Positions 1-7,784 are shown, counted from the first letter of the stretch. The stretch: DNA of 14,038 nucleotides from Pseudomonas sp. (GCA_003525045.1 DQGF01000170.1:1-14038); one strand, 5' to 3'. The notes: a model not told the origin generated them from the letters alone. Numbers and translations: made by a program.

Positions 1-87
1 GAAGAACGTTGACACGGTCCCACTGAATACATACCGCTGAAACCACCCGACCAGCGGCCAATTGCTTACCTCCCCCGCCTCTGCCAC

Positions 88-112
88 AATCGCGAACAAT
101 TCTCGTTACTTA
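88..112 (+). promoter_or_regulatory. Possible weak Fur-type site upstream of the sigma factor gene
   Basis: An AT-rich stretch around GAACAATTCTCGTTACTTAA lies 25-50 bases before the sigma factor start. It partly resembles a Fur box, and iron-starvation ECF sigma genes of Pseudomonas normally carry one in this position. The match to the 19-base consensus is poor, so this rests mainly on position and family habit. The rest of 1-136 shows no gene. A TTGACA at 9-14 has no convincing -10 partner. Confidence 0.25.
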
Positions 113-136
113 ACACTTCCCAATCGGTGATACGGC

Positions 137-655
137 GTGCCGTCAGTCCCAAGCCCCCAGAGTGAGCTCGTTGGTGCGTTGTATCGCGACCATCGCAGCT
201 GGCTATTGGCCTGGCTGCGGCGCAATGTGGCCTGTCCACAACGGGCCGAAGACCTGAGTCAGGACACCTTCGTCCGCCTGCTGGGCCGTGATGAACTCAA
301 AGAACCTCGCGAGCCGCGGGCGTTTCTGGTGGCGATCGCCAAGGGCCTGCTGTTCGACTATTTCCGCCGCGCCGCGTTGGAACAGGCCTACCTCACCGAA
401 TTGATGCTGATTCCCGAAGGCGAACAACCCTCCGTCGAAGAGCAGCAACTGATCCTCGAAGACCTGAAAAATATCGACCGCCTGCTCGGCCAACTCTCGA
501 GCAAGGCCCGGGCAGCCTTTCTCTATAACCGACTCGACGGCCTCGGCCATGCAGCAATTGCCGAGCGTCTGGGCGTCTCGGTGCCGCGGGTGCGTCAATA
601 CCTGGCCCAGGGCATTCGTCAGTGCTACATCGCGTTGTACGGTGAGCCGGTATGA
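137..655 (+). CDS. foxI: ECF RNA polymerase sigma factor, FecI/FoxI type
   Basis: A 172-residue sigma-70 factor of the extracytoplasmic-function class that directs RNA polymerase to the promoter of the linked siderophore receptor. Region 2 spans about residues 11-80: the helix with AEDLSQDTFVRLL (37-49) and PRAFLVAIAKGLLFDYFRR (60-78) is the usual core-binding and -10 recognition segment of FecI proteins. Region 4 spans about 110-165, with the helix-turn-helix HAAIAERLGVSVPRVRQYL. The length is normal for FecI proteins. The start is GTG with a weak GGTGA-like ribosome site; no ATG is available. The stop overlaps the start of the next gene (ATGA), so the sigma and anti-sigma factors are translationally coupled. 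The fox symbol rests on gene order (sigma, anti-sigma, STN receptor, PepSY reductase). FiuI or another FecI paralogue is possible. Confidence 0.9.
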   Translation: MPSVPSPQSELVGALYRDHRSWLLAWLRRNVACPQRAEDLSQDTFVRLLGRDELKEPREPRAFLVAIAKGLLFDYFRRAALEQAYLTELMLIPEGEQPSVEEQQLILEDLKNIDRLLGQLSSKARAAFLYNRLDGLGHAAIAERLGVSVPRVRQYLAQGIRQCYIALYGEPV

Positions 656-1623
656 GCCCGGTCAGCTCAAAACCGGTATCGGCGCAGGTACTGGATGCCG
701 CCATTGCCTGGCAACTGACCCTGGATTCCGGCAACCCGGTGGATCGCGAAGAATTCGCCAAGTGGCACGCCGCCCACGAAGAACATGCCCGGGCCTGGCG
801 CCAACTGGGCATGCTCGACCAGCGTTTCAGCGTCGCCAGCGGTCCGGCCCGCGCCGCATTGCTGCAATCTCGCGAAAGCATACGCCGGCGGGTGCGCAAA
901 CTGGGCAGCGGCGTGGCGAGCATCGTTGCCGTGATCGGCCTGGCGCTGTTCGCCGGTGATCGATATCTGCCGCTCGACTATTGGCTGGCCGACCAGCGCA
1001 CCGCCACCGGCGAACAACGTACCCTACGCTTGAGCGACGGCACGCTGGTCAACCTCAACACCCACAGTGCCGTGGACGTGCGCTTCGATGAAAAACAGCG
1101 GCTGATCATTCTTCGGGAAGGGGAAATCCTCGTCGAAACCGGCCATGGCGATGCCCGGCCGTTCATTGTCGAAACCCGCGAAGGCAGCATGCGCGCATTG
1201 GGTACCCGGTTCCTGGTCAAGCGCGAGGAAGAAGGCACGCGCCTGAGCGTGTTGCAGTCGGGGGTGGCCGCGCATCCGCAATCGAGCCCTGAAGAACAGA
1301 TCCTGCGCGAGGGTCAGCAAGTGCTGATGCGCCACAACGGCCTCGGCCCAATCATCGCGCTCAACGTCGGCGCCGATGCCTGGACCCGCGGCATGCTGGT
1401 GGTGGACAACACGCGGCTGGAAGACCTGGTGCACGAACTCAGCCGCTATCGTCGCGGACATTTGGGTGTTGCGCCCGAGGTTGCCGATCTGCGAATCACC
1501 GGCAGCTTCCCGTTGCACGACATCGATCTGGCTCTGAACGCCCTGCTGCCGACCCTGCCGGTGCAGATCGAACAGCACACGCCGTGGTGGGTGACGGTGG
1601 CGAAGGCTGAAGCTAAACCCTGA
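652..1623 (+). CDS. foxR: FecR-family anti-sigma factor / signal transducer
   Basis: A 323-residue inner-membrane regulator that holds the ECF sigma factor until the periplasmic signal arrives from the receptor. Residues 10-60 form the cytoplasmic DUF4880 anti-sigma domain (AIAWQLTLDSG, EFAKWHAAHEEHARAWRQL). A single transmembrane segment lies at about 87-106. The FecR domain follows (GEQRTLRLSDGTLVNLNT, 120-137). The C-terminal part (about 245-320, LVHELSRYRRGHLGVAP) resembles an STN/DUF4974 fold. Residues 182-185 (ALGT) match the Gly-Thr bond at which FoxR and related FecR proteins undergo self-cleavage. That is family knowledge, and only the motif is visible here. It overlaps the sigma gene by four bases. 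Its end is followed by a REP pair and then the receptor. Confidence 0.9.
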   Translation: MSPVSSKPVSAQVLDAAIAWQLTLDSGNPVDREEFAKWHAAHEEHARAWRQLGMLDQRFSVASGPARAALLQSRESIRRRVRKLGSGVASIVAVIGLALFAGDRYLPLDYWLADQRTATGEQRTLRLSDGTLVNLNTHSAVDVRFDEKQRLIILREGEILVETGHGDARPFIVETREGSMRALGTRFLVKREEEGTRLSVLQSGVAAHPQSSPEEQILREGQQVLMRHNGLGPIIALNVGADAWTRGMLVVDNTRLEDLVHELSRYRRGHLGVAPEVADLRITGSFPLHDIDLALNALLPTLPVQIEQHTPWWVTVAKAEAKP

Positions 1624-1642
1624 GATTTTTAGTGTCTGGGCC

Positions 1643-1745
1643 GGCCTCTTCGCGGGCAAGCCTCGCTCCTACAGGTGTTATGTCGTTCAGAGAATTACCG
1701 TTCGACACAAAACCTGTAGGAGCGTGGCTTGCCCGCGAAGAGGCC
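1643..1745. repeat. REP inverted pair (BIME-like), GTAGGAGCG class
   Basis: The arm at 1643-1676 (GGCCTCTTCGCGGGCAAGCC and on) is repeated in inverted orientation at 1712-1745, with 35 bases between. The transcript would form a long hairpin. The pair separates the anti-sigma gene from the receptor gene and may limit read-through or stabilise the upstream message. The same class occurs at 11641-11709. Such REPs are scattered in intergenic regions of Pseudomonas genomes. Confidence 0.85.
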
Positions 1746-1771
1746 GTCAGCGTCACCACAATTGATGAATC

Positions 1772-1797
1772 GAAATTATTTTCATCCAGACCCTATC
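1772..1797 (+). promoter_or_regulatory. Candidate ECF (FecI-type) promoter of the receptor gene
   Basis: GAAAT at 1772-1776 followed 17 bases later by TATC (1794-1797) lies about 65 bases before the receptor start, in an otherwise AT-rich gap. FecI-type promoters have a GGAAAT-like -35 and a short C-containing -10, so this is the best candidate in the gap. The -10 match is loose. A Fur contact in the same AT-rich stretch is also possible. Confidence 0.3.
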
Positions 1798-1859
1798 ACT
1801 TTTGAGTTCTCGTTCGGCACCTAGGCAATTGAGAAGTATTTCTATTCAGGAGCCGCCGT

Positions 1860-4289
1860 ATGTTCCGTTCGCTAGACACCTTGTTGCGCCCCCGTTTGCT
1901 GGCAGTCGCCATTGCCCTCTGTGCCCCTCTGGCCTGCGGTCAATTGATCGCCGCCGAACAGGCGTCCAGCGTTCGCGCCTACAATCTGCCGGCCGCGCCA
2001 TTGGCCACCACGCTGAACCAGATCGCCAGCCAGGCTGGCCTGGCGCTGTCGCTGAATCCGTCCCTGGCGGCAGGCAAAACCTCGGCCCCGGTCAACGGTC
2101 AGTTCGACGCTGCGGGCGCCCTGCGCGAAGCCTTGCGCGGCACCGGCCTGCAACTGGAACAGAGCAGCGCTGGCACCTATACCCTGGTGGCCACGCCCGA
2201 TGGCGTGATGGCTCTGCCGGAAACCGCCGTCATCGGCGTGCAAAACACTGAAAGCGCCTGGGGTCCGGTGGAAGGTTATCTGGCCACCCGCACCGCCGCC
2301 GGCACCAAGACCGACACCGCGCTGGTCGAAGCACCCCGTTCGATTTCGGTCGCTACCCGCGAGCAAATGGACGACCGCAGTGTGCACAGCCTGGATGACG
2401 CCGTGCGCTACATGCCCGGTATCACCGCCAGCAGTTACGGCAGCGATACCCGCGCCGACTGGCTGCGGGTGCGCGGTTTCGAACCGACGCAATTCCTTGA
2501 CGGTTTGCCGCTGCCCAAAGGCGTGTACGCCAACCCGAAACAGGAAACCTGGAACCTGGATCGCCTCGCCCTCCTGCGCGGCCCGGCTTCGTCGGTGTAC
2601 GGCCAGACCCCGCCGGGCGGCTTGCTGGACATGGTCAGCCGCCGGCCCAGCGCCGAGTCGAGCAATGAAATCCAGGTGCAATACGGCAGTGACAACCATC
2701 GCCAAATCAGCTTCGCCAGCACCGGCAAGATCGACGATGAAGGTCGGTTCCTCTATGGCCTGAGCGGCGTGATACGCGACAGTGGCACCCAGATCGACCA
2801 CGTTGACAACAAGCGCTACAACATTGCACCGAGCCTGACCTGGAACATCGACGAAGACACCAAATTCACCCTGCTCACGCAGTTCACCCGTGACGATACC
2901 GGGATCACCAGCCAGTTCCTGCCGGTGCAAGGCACCAAAATTCATTCGCCACTGGGCAAGATTTCCCATCACAAGAACCTCGGCGACCCGGACTGGGAAT
3001 ACTACGACCGCACCTACTACGCGTTGGGCTACGCCTTTGAACATCGCTTCAACGATGTCTGGCAGTTCAAGCAGAACCTGCGCTACACCAAGACGGACCT
3101 GTCCTTCCAGACCCTCACCCCCGGTGCCTATCCGTTCACCCAGGTCGATGCCGAGGGCAACGTTGGCCGTTCGAGCACCAGTACCGACGAAGACATCAGC
3201 CAGTTCGCCGTGGATAACAACTTCCAGGGCGACTTCGCCACCGGCGACATTCGTCACACCCTGCTGATCGGCCTTGATCACCAACGCAGCAACACCAACT
3301 ACACCTCGATCTTCGGTGACGGCCGGACCACCAACGTCAACAACCCAACCTATGGCCAGCCCATCTTTCGTCCGCCACGCTCCGATGCGTTCTACGACTA
3401 CGACCAGAAGACCTACCAGACCGGTCTGTACATCCAGGATCAGATGGCCCTCGACCAATGGCGTCTGACCCTGGGCGGTCGTGAAGACTGGGTGCACACC
3501 GGCACCAAGTTCTTCAACAGCGGTGGCGCCACGAATACTGAGCGCGACAAGAAGTTCAGCGGCAACGCGGCGATCAGCTATGTGTTCGACTCGGGTTTCG
3601 TGCCTTACCTGTCCTACGCCGAGTCGTTCCAGCCGACCAGCAACGCCACGGCCTCACCGACCGATTCGTTCAAGCCGACTGAAGGCAAGCAATGGGAGCT
3701 GGGCATCAAGTACCAACCGCCTGGCAGCAACACCCTGCTGACCGCTGCGGTGTACAACCTGACCCAGAAAAACGTCTCCGTCACCACCACCAACTCGGAC
3801 AGCGTTGCGATCACCAGCCAGACCGGTGAAGTCAAAGTCAAAGGCCTGGAACTGGAAGCCGTTTCCGACGTGACCGAAAACCTCAAGGTCATTGCCGCCT
3901 ACACCCTGGCCAAGTCCGAAGTGCAAAAAGGCGACTTCAAAGGCAACCGTCTGCAACTGATGCCGAACCAACAGGCCTCACTGTGGGCCGATTACACCTG
4001 GCACAACGGCGTGCTCGATGGCTTCGGCATCGGTGCCGGCGCGCGTTACACCGGCAACACCTACGGCGATCAGGGCAACACCTGGCTGGGCAAGGCCGAC
4101 GCCTACACCGTGTTCGATGCCTCGGTTCATTACGACTTGGGGCGTCTGGACAACAGTCTCAAAGGCGCTTCCCTGGCACTGAACGCGACCAACCTGTTCG
4201 ACAAGGATTACATCTCCACGTGCGACAGTTTTTATTGCTACTACGGCGACCAACGCAGTGTCGTCGCCAGTGCCACTTACAAGTGGTAA
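1860..4289 (+). CDS. foxA: TonB-dependent siderophore receptor with STN signalling domain, FoxA type
   Basis: An 809-residue outer-membrane transducer that imports a ferri-siderophore using TonB energy and reports its binding to the anti-sigma factor. A signal peptide covers residues 1-32. The STN domain covers about 36-112 (VRAYNLPAAPLATTLNQIA). A TonB-box-like stretch ETAVIGVQ is at 121-128. The plug runs about 150-262, with VEAPRSISVATREQM, WLRVRGF and LLRGPASSVYGQTPPGGLLD. The 22-strand barrel follows and ends in a terminal Trp (SATYKW), as barrels inserted by the BAM complex do. A Cys pair near the end (STCDSFYCYYGDQRS) is seen in the ferrichrome/ferrioxamine branch. The start is ATG with AGGAG at 1850-1854. 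The neighbouring PepSY reductase gene points to FoxA rather than FiuA, and a hydroxamate such as ferrioxamine or ferrichrome is the likely substrate. The exact ligand is an inference. Confidence 0.9.
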   Translation: MFRSLDTLLRPRLLAVAIALCAPLACGQLIAAEQASSVRAYNLPAAPLATTLNQIASQAGLALSLNPSLAAGKTSAPVNGQFDAAGALREALRGTGLQLEQSSAGTYTLVATPDGVMALPETAVIGVQNTESAWGPVEGYLATRTAAGTKTDTALVEAPRSISVATREQMDDRSVHSLDDAVRYMPGITASSYGSDTRADWLRVRGFEPTQFLDGLPLPKGVYANPKQETWNLDRLALLRGPASSVYGQTPPGGLLDMVSRRPSAESSNEIQVQYGSDNHRQISFASTGKIDDEGRFLYGLSGVIRDSGTQIDHVDNKRYNIAPSLTWNIDEDTKFTLLTQFTRDDTGITSQFLPVQGTKIHSPLGKISHHKNLGDPDWEYYDRTYYALGYAFEHRFNDVWQFKQNLRYTKTDLSFQTLTPGAYPFTQVDAEGNVGRSSTSTDEDISQFAVDNNFQGDFATGDIRHTLLIGLDHQRSNTNYTSIFGDGRTTNVNNPTYGQPIFRPPRSDAFYDYDQKTYQTGLYIQDQMALDQWRLTLGGREDWVHTGTKFFNSGGATNTERDKKFSGNAAISYVFDSGFVPYLSYAESFQPTSNATASPTDSFKPTEGKQWELGIKYQPPGSNTLLTAAVYNLTQKNVSVTTTNSDSVAITSQTGEVKVKGLELEAVSDVTENLKVIAAYTLAKSEVQKGDFKGNRLQLMPNQQASLWADYTWHNGVLDGFGIGAGARYTGNTYGDQGNTWLGKADAYTVFDASVHYDLGRLDNSLKGASLALNATNLFDKDYISTCDSFYCYYGDQRSVVASATYKW

Positions 4290-4316
4290 TTGCTTGACCT
4301 GACACCCTCAATACCC

Positions 4317-4343
4317 AGGCCGTCTTTGAAGGACGGCTTTGGT
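4317..4343 (+). terminator. Hairpin after the receptor gene (weak intrinsic terminator or attenuator)
   Basis: GCCGTC (4319-4324) pairs with GACGGC (4332-4337) across a 7-base loop, with flanking A-T and G-T pairs, followed by TTTGGTATTT. The U tract is interrupted, so termination would be partial. This would lower but not abolish read-through into the reductase gene, a common way to tune receptor over downstream gene. The hairpin lies before the chosen start of the next gene. Confidence 0.5.
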
Positions 4344-4361
4344 ATTTCTGAAGGCTATGAA

Positions 4362-5492
4362 ATGAAAAGTAAAACAATTCGCCGCTGGTCCTTCGTCCAC
4401 ACCTGGACCAGCCTGATCTGCACGGTCTTCCTGCTGATGCTGGCGCTGACCGGTCTGCCGTTGATCTTCCATCACGAGATCGACCACCTGTTGGGCGATG
4501 CCGCTGAGTTGAAGCAAATGCCGGCGAACACCCCGCAGCTGAATCTGCAGCAGTTGGTGCAGGCGGCGGAAAAACATCGTCCCGGCGAAGTCATGCAGTA
4601 CTTCGGCTTCGACGAAGACGAACCCAACGCCGCGATCACGATCATGGCGGCCACTGCCGGTACCGAGCCGAACTCCTCTCACACCTTCATGCTCGACGCC
4701 CGCACCGGCGAAGCGCTGGAGATGCCGTCGGCCAATGGCGGCTTCATGATGGTCATGCTGCGCCTGCACGTGGACATGTTCGCCGGCCTGCCCGGCAAGC
4801 TGCTGCTGGCGTTCATGGGGATTGTGTTCGTGGTGGCGATCGTGTCCGGGACCGTGCTTTATCTGCCGTTCATGCGTCGCTTGAAATTCGCCACCGTGCG
4901 CCAGCACAAATCCACACGCCTGCGCTGGCTCGACTTGCACAACCTGATAGGCGTGGTCACCCTGACCTGGGCGCTGGTGGTCGGCGTGACCGGCGTCATC
5001 AGCGCCTGCGCCGACCTGCTGATCGCCGCATGGCGTAACGACAGCCTCAGCGCAATGATCGCGCCGTACCGTGATGCTCCACCGCTGACGCAACTGGCGC
5101 CTGCAACCCGCTTGCTCGACATCGCCAAAGACGTCGCGCCCGGCATGCAACCGGACTTCATCGCCTTCCCCGGCACACGGTTTTCCAGCGAACACCATTA
5201 CTCGGTATTCATGAAAGGCAGCACGCACCTGACTTCACACCTGCTGACACCGGTGTTGATCGACGCCAGCACCCTGAAAGTCACTGCCGTGGCCGAACGG
5301 CCGTGGTACATGGACGCCATGGGCATGTCGCAGCCGCTGCACTTCGGGGATTACGGCGGCATGCCGATGAAAATCCTCTGGGCGACCCTGGATGTGCTGA
5401 CCATCATCGTCCTCGGCAGCGGCGTTTACCTGTGGGTCGTGCGGCGCAAGGCCACCAGACCTGTCCATGAAAATGCGCAGGCTCAAGCATGA
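4362..5492 (+). CDS. foxB: PepSY-domain inner-membrane siderophore reductase, FoxB type
   Basis: A 376-residue PepSY-associated transmembrane protein. Four hydrophobic helices are visible, at about residues 10-36, 145-170, 192-222 and 340-362. A periplasmic PepSY-like domain lies between helices 1 and 2 and another between 3 and 4. Histidines at 13, 37, 38, 42, 136 and 193 lie at membrane edges and suit haem ligation. FoxB of P. aeruginosa, encoded next to foxA, is a haem-containing siderophore reductase of this family and of similar length. By that analogy this protein would reduce Fe(III)-siderophore to release iron. The ATG at 4362 is chosen because GAAGG lies eight bases upstream. A more upstream in-frame TTG at 4290 would put the intergenic hairpin inside the gene. 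Its stop overlaps the start of the small gene at 5489. Confidence 0.85.
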   Translation: MKSKTIRRWSFVHTWTSLICTVFLLMLALTGLPLIFHHEIDHLLGDAAELKQMPANTPQLNLQQLVQAAEKHRPGEVMQYFGFDEDEPNAAITIMAATAGTEPNSSHTFMLDARTGEALEMPSANGGFMMVMLRLHVDMFAGLPGKLLLAFMGIVFVVAIVSGTVLYLPFMRRLKFATVRQHKSTRLRWLDLHNLIGVVTLTWALVVGVTGVISACADLLIAAWRNDSLSAMIAPYRDAPPLTQLAPATRLLDIAKDVAPGMQPDFIAFPGTRFSSEHHYSVFMKGSTHLTSHLLTPVLIDASTLKVTAVAERPWYMDAMGMSQPLHFGDYGGMPMKILWATLDVLTIIVLGSGVYLWVVRRKATRPVHENAQAQA

Positions 5493-5668
5493 GGCCGCGG
5501 CAGTCGAACTTCTGGAAGGTCTTCGCCACGCCCACGGTTATTGCCCTGCTCAGTGCTGCGGGGCTGTTTGCCGCGTTGTTGGGAGATGGCATCTGGGATG
5601 CCCTGAGCTGGCTTGGCCTGGGCGTTCCCGCCGTCCTTGCCTTGCGCGGATTACTGCAACGCCGCTGA
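5489..5668 (+). CDS. Small membrane protein overlapping the reductase gene
   Basis: A 59-residue frame starting at the ATGA overlap with the reductase stop (ATG 5489-5491, TGA 5490-5492) and ending at TGA 5666-5668. It begins MRPRQSNFWKVF and has two hydrophobic segments, about residues 14-31 (TPTVIALLSAAGLFAALL) and 37-53 (DALSWLGLGVPAVLAL), with basic residues at both ends (RPR, LLQRR). Overlapping coupling, membrane topology and position last in the fox-like cluster suggest a partner or accessory of the reductase. It would need translational coupling, since no strong ribosome site precedes it other than sequence within the reductase gene. I do not recognise a named family. The function is unknown. 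Confidence 0.75.
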   Translation: MRPRQSNFWKVFATPTVIALLSAAGLFAALLGDGIWDALSWLGLGVPAVLALRGLLQRR

Positions 5669-5673
5669 CCCTT

Positions 5674-5760
5674 GTGGGAGCGAGCCTGCTCGCGAATGCG
5701 GTCTATCAGTCGACAGAGATGTTGAAGGTGATGCCCATCCTCGCGAGCAGGCTCGCCCAC
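5674..5760. repeat. REP inverted pair, GTGGGAGCGAGCCTGCTCGCGA class
   Basis: The arm GTGGGAGCGAGCCTGCTCGCGA at 5674-5695 is answered by a slightly shortened inverted arm TCGCGAGCAGGCTCGCCCAC at 5741-5760. It starts six bases after the small membrane protein stop, so it probably also acts as the 3' hairpin of the cluster transcript. Confidence 0.85.
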
Positions 5761-5849
5761 ATTGGATCTGTGCGCAGCCCTCAACTCGCGCTTGAGCTAC
5801 CGGTCCAACGCGCTATGCTGCCGGAACTGCCATTGACCGAGACGCCGCC

Positions 5850-6479
5850 ATGTCCGCCCCGACCATGACCCTGTACCACAACCCTCTCTCGCCGTTCGTT
5901 CGCAAAGTCATGGTGCTGCTCCACGAAACCGATCAACAGGACCGCGTGGCGCTGCAAAACTGCGTACTGACACCAGTCGATCCCGACCTTGCGCTGATCG
6001 ATGACAACCCGCTGGGTAAAATCCCAGCACTGCGCCTGGCCGATGGCAACGTGATCCACGACAGCCGGGTGATCCTCGACTACCTCGACCACCAGCACGT
6101 CGGCAACCCGCTAATCCCCCGTGACGGCTCAGCCCGCTGGCGCCGTCTGACCCTGGCCTCCATGGCCGACGGGATCATGGACGCTGCGGTGCTGACCCGA
6201 TACGAAGTTGCCCTGCGCGCTCCGGAAAAACACTGGGCTGAATGGCTGGATGGCCAGCGTGACAAAATCCGCCGCACTCTGGCGCTGCTGGAAGAAGACG
6301 CAATTGCCGAGCTGACCAGCCATTTCGATGTGGCAGCGATCAGCGTGGCGTGTGCATTGGGTTATCTGGACTTGCGCCACCCGGATCTGGAGTGGCGTGA
6401 GGCCAATCCAAAGCTGGCGGGCTGGTATTTCGAGGTGAGCCAGCGGGCTTCGATGTTGGCGACGATGCCGAAAGTGTGA
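5850..6479 (+). CDS. Glutathione S-transferase family protein, YibF-like
   Basis: A 209-residue cytosolic GST-fold protein. The N-terminal thioredoxin-like domain (about 6-85) has NPLSPFVRKVMVLL with Ser14 in the usual active-site position, the cis-Pro loop NPLGKIPAL and the glutathione-binding HDSRVILDYL. The C-terminal helical domain (about 95-205) contains ADGIMDAAVLTRYE and AAISVACALGYLDLRHP, which I recognise from E. coli YibF-type GSTs. The substrate is unknown; members may be detoxifying transferases or peroxidases. The start ATG at 5850 is used, but an internal ATG five codons on (MTLYHN) fits the family start equally well, and neither has a strong ribosome site. It stands alone between a REP pair and the RHS region. 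Confidence 0.9.
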   Translation: MSAPTMTLYHNPLSPFVRKVMVLLHETDQQDRVALQNCVLTPVDPDLALIDDNPLGKIPALRLADGNVIHDSRVILDYLDHQHVGNPLIPRDGSARWRRLTLASMADGIMDAAVLTRYEVALRAPEKHWAEWLDGQRDKIRRTLALLEEDAIAELTSHFDVAAISVACALGYLDLRHPDLEWREANPKLAGWYFEVSQRASMLATMPKV

Positions 6480-6482
6480 CTC

Positions 6483-6582
6483 CAGAAAGGGCAAAACCCT
6501 AGCAGTTCTGATAGTAGGCAACGACTGAAAAACGATTGATGCTGAAGGCTCGGCTTTTTGGATCTTGCACGGAGCTCAGTTA
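6483..6582 (+). promoter_or_regulatory. Conserved RHS leader, copy 1
   Basis: About 100 bases that recur before every RHS head in the window (8516-8615, 9879-9979 and, diverged, 13494-13578). An imperfect dyad CTAGCAG-TT-CTGATAG (6499-6514) lies 69 bases before the ATG. Next comes GACTGAAAAA, then a small hairpin-plus-T-run (AAGGCTCGGCTTTTT), then the ribosome site GGAG eight bases before ATG. The conservation with fixed spacing suggests a shared control region: an operator or promoter, and perhaps a leaky attenuator. Confidence 0.6.
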
Positions 6583-7590
6583 ATGCCTGCCTCGACTCGC
6601 GAAACTCCATTGTGTCGCTACCACTACGACCCGCTCGATCGACTGGTCGATTGCACTCCCTTCGAACGAACTGCCATCCAGCGCTATTACTGCAAAACCC
6701 GCCTCGCCACTGAAATACAAGGCACAGAGCAACGCACAATCGTGCAGCACGACGACCAGTTGTTGGCGCAACTTCAGCGCGAAGACGGCAAGGTAACCGC
6801 CACGCTACTGGCAACCGATCAACAACGTTCGGTCTTGAACGCGCTCGATTCAAGCAAGCCCAAAGCCCTCGCCTACTCGCCCTATGGCCATCGTCCCCGA
6901 GAAAACGGCTTACTCAGCCTGCTCGGGTTCAACGGCGAACAACCGGACCCGGTGACCGGGCATTATCATTTGGGGAATGGGTATCGGCAGTTCAACCCGG
7001 TGTTGATGCGGTTTAACAGCCCGGACAGTTGGAGTCCATTTGGAAAGGGAGGATTGAATGCGTATGCCTATTGCAGTGGGGATCCGATAAATTACGTAGA
7101 CCCCAACGGACATACCTTGACAGGGATTGTAGCTACGTTTACGCGAAGACATTCTCTGACAGTGGAGATAACAAGCAACGTTCAAGGCATTTTGAATAAA
7201 CGGGGAATGCTCTACAAAGGACATAGGCTAGGATATCAACTTGGCGAAGAGTCAACCTTACTGAAACTCGACGACTTGAGTATTGGAACAATCAACCTTC
7301 ACACTGAAAAAGTCGAAACAGCCAATGCCAACTTGATAAAACTACAAAATGAATTATTAAATAACGCACCAGACTCTTTAGCAAAACGAGAGGCAGTCGC
7401 TTATAGGGAGATTGCAATACAGTACCCTACGGTACTGAATGTTTCGAACAGCAAAGACAAGGCGGTAGTTAATTTGCATTCGCAGGTAATGGCTTTCGAA
7501 CATCACTCCTCAGCTCTAAACATGATCACGGAGATCCCCACTACCGCCTCTCCAGCGGCCAACAGTGCCGCCATACGCCAACTCAAATAA
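6583..7590 (+). CDS. Orphan RHS-core protein with variable C-terminal domain (1)
   Basis: A 335-residue short RHS protein. The head (about 1-177) starts MPASTRETPLCRYHYDPLDR and ends in the RHS-associated core: LLGFNGEQPDPVTGHYHLGNGYRQFNPVLMRFNSPDSWSPFG split over 114-154, then GGLNAYAYCSGDPINYVDPNGH to 177. The remaining roughly 158 residues are a variable tail, rich in Asn, Lys and Leu, that I cannot assign. In polymorphic toxin systems the part after DPxGH is the effector domain, so a toxin or regulatory tip is plausible but unproven. The head lacks the long YD-repeat shell of full RHS proteins and has no visible signal peptide or secretion domain. The tail DNA is visibly AT-richer than the head, a sign of separate origin. 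No immunity gene follows: the next 190 bases are REPs. The ATG at 6583 is preferred over a TTG six codons upstream because GGAG is eight bases ahead and the same start is conserved in all copies. Confidence 0.85.
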   Translation: MPASTRETPLCRYHYDPLDRLVDCTPFERTAIQRYYCKTRLATEIQGTEQRTIVQHDDQLLAQLQREDGKVTATLLATDQQRSVLNALDSSKPKALAYSPYGHRPRENGLLSLLGFNGEQPDPVTGHYHLGNGYRQFNPVLMRFNSPDSWSPFGKGGLNAYAYCSGDPINYVDPNGHTLTGIVATFTRRHSLTVEITSNVQGILNKRGMLYKGHRLGYQLGEESTLLKLDDLSIGTINLHTEKVETANANLIKLQNELLNNAPDSLAKREAVAYREIAIQYPTVLNVSNSKDKAVVNLHSQVMAFEHHSSALNMITEIPTTASPAANSAAIRQLK

Positions 7591-7663
7591 AAGTTATTTC
7601 TGAAAGAACATAGTAGCGGCATTTATTTTAACCATTACCAAAACAGTGTTCTCACTGCCCTCA

Positions 7664-7753
7664 TCGCGAGCAGGCTCGCTCCCACAATGGATCGCGTCGT
7701 ACACAAATCATGTAGGCGCTGTAGATCTATTGTAGGAGTGAGCCTGCTCGCGA
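7664..7753. repeat. REP inverted pair
   Basis: TCGCGAGCAGGCTCGCTCCCAC at 7664-7685 faces TGTAGGAGTGAGCCTGCTCGCGA at 7731-7753. The pair lies between the convergent 3' ends of the RHS gene and the DUF gene. The gap 7591-7784 contains nothing else I can identify. Confidence 0.85.
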
Positions 7754-7784
7754 TAACGGCCTCAATAACCACCAATGACTCGAG

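Noticed and set aside
1872..3497. Long minus-strand open frame of 541 codons opposite the receptor gene
   Set aside because: It is a shadow of the GC-rich receptor gene. The plus frame has the full STN-plug-barrel architecture, and the minus frame shows no domain or ribosome site.
4290..4361. Upstream start (TTG) for the PepSY reductase
   Set aside because: It would begin immediately after the receptor stop, include the terminator-like hairpin in the coding sequence and add a non-membrane leader. The ATG at 4362 has a good ribosome site.
5467..5868. Plus-strand frame of 133 codons after the reductase gene
   Set aside because: It runs through the REP pair and overlaps the small membrane protein in another frame. 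Its translation is low-complexity REP-derived sequence.
5674..7753. Regular palindromes resembling CRISPR repeats
   Set aside because: Spacing is irregular, orientation alternates, there are no spacers of uniform length and no cas genes. They are REP elements.
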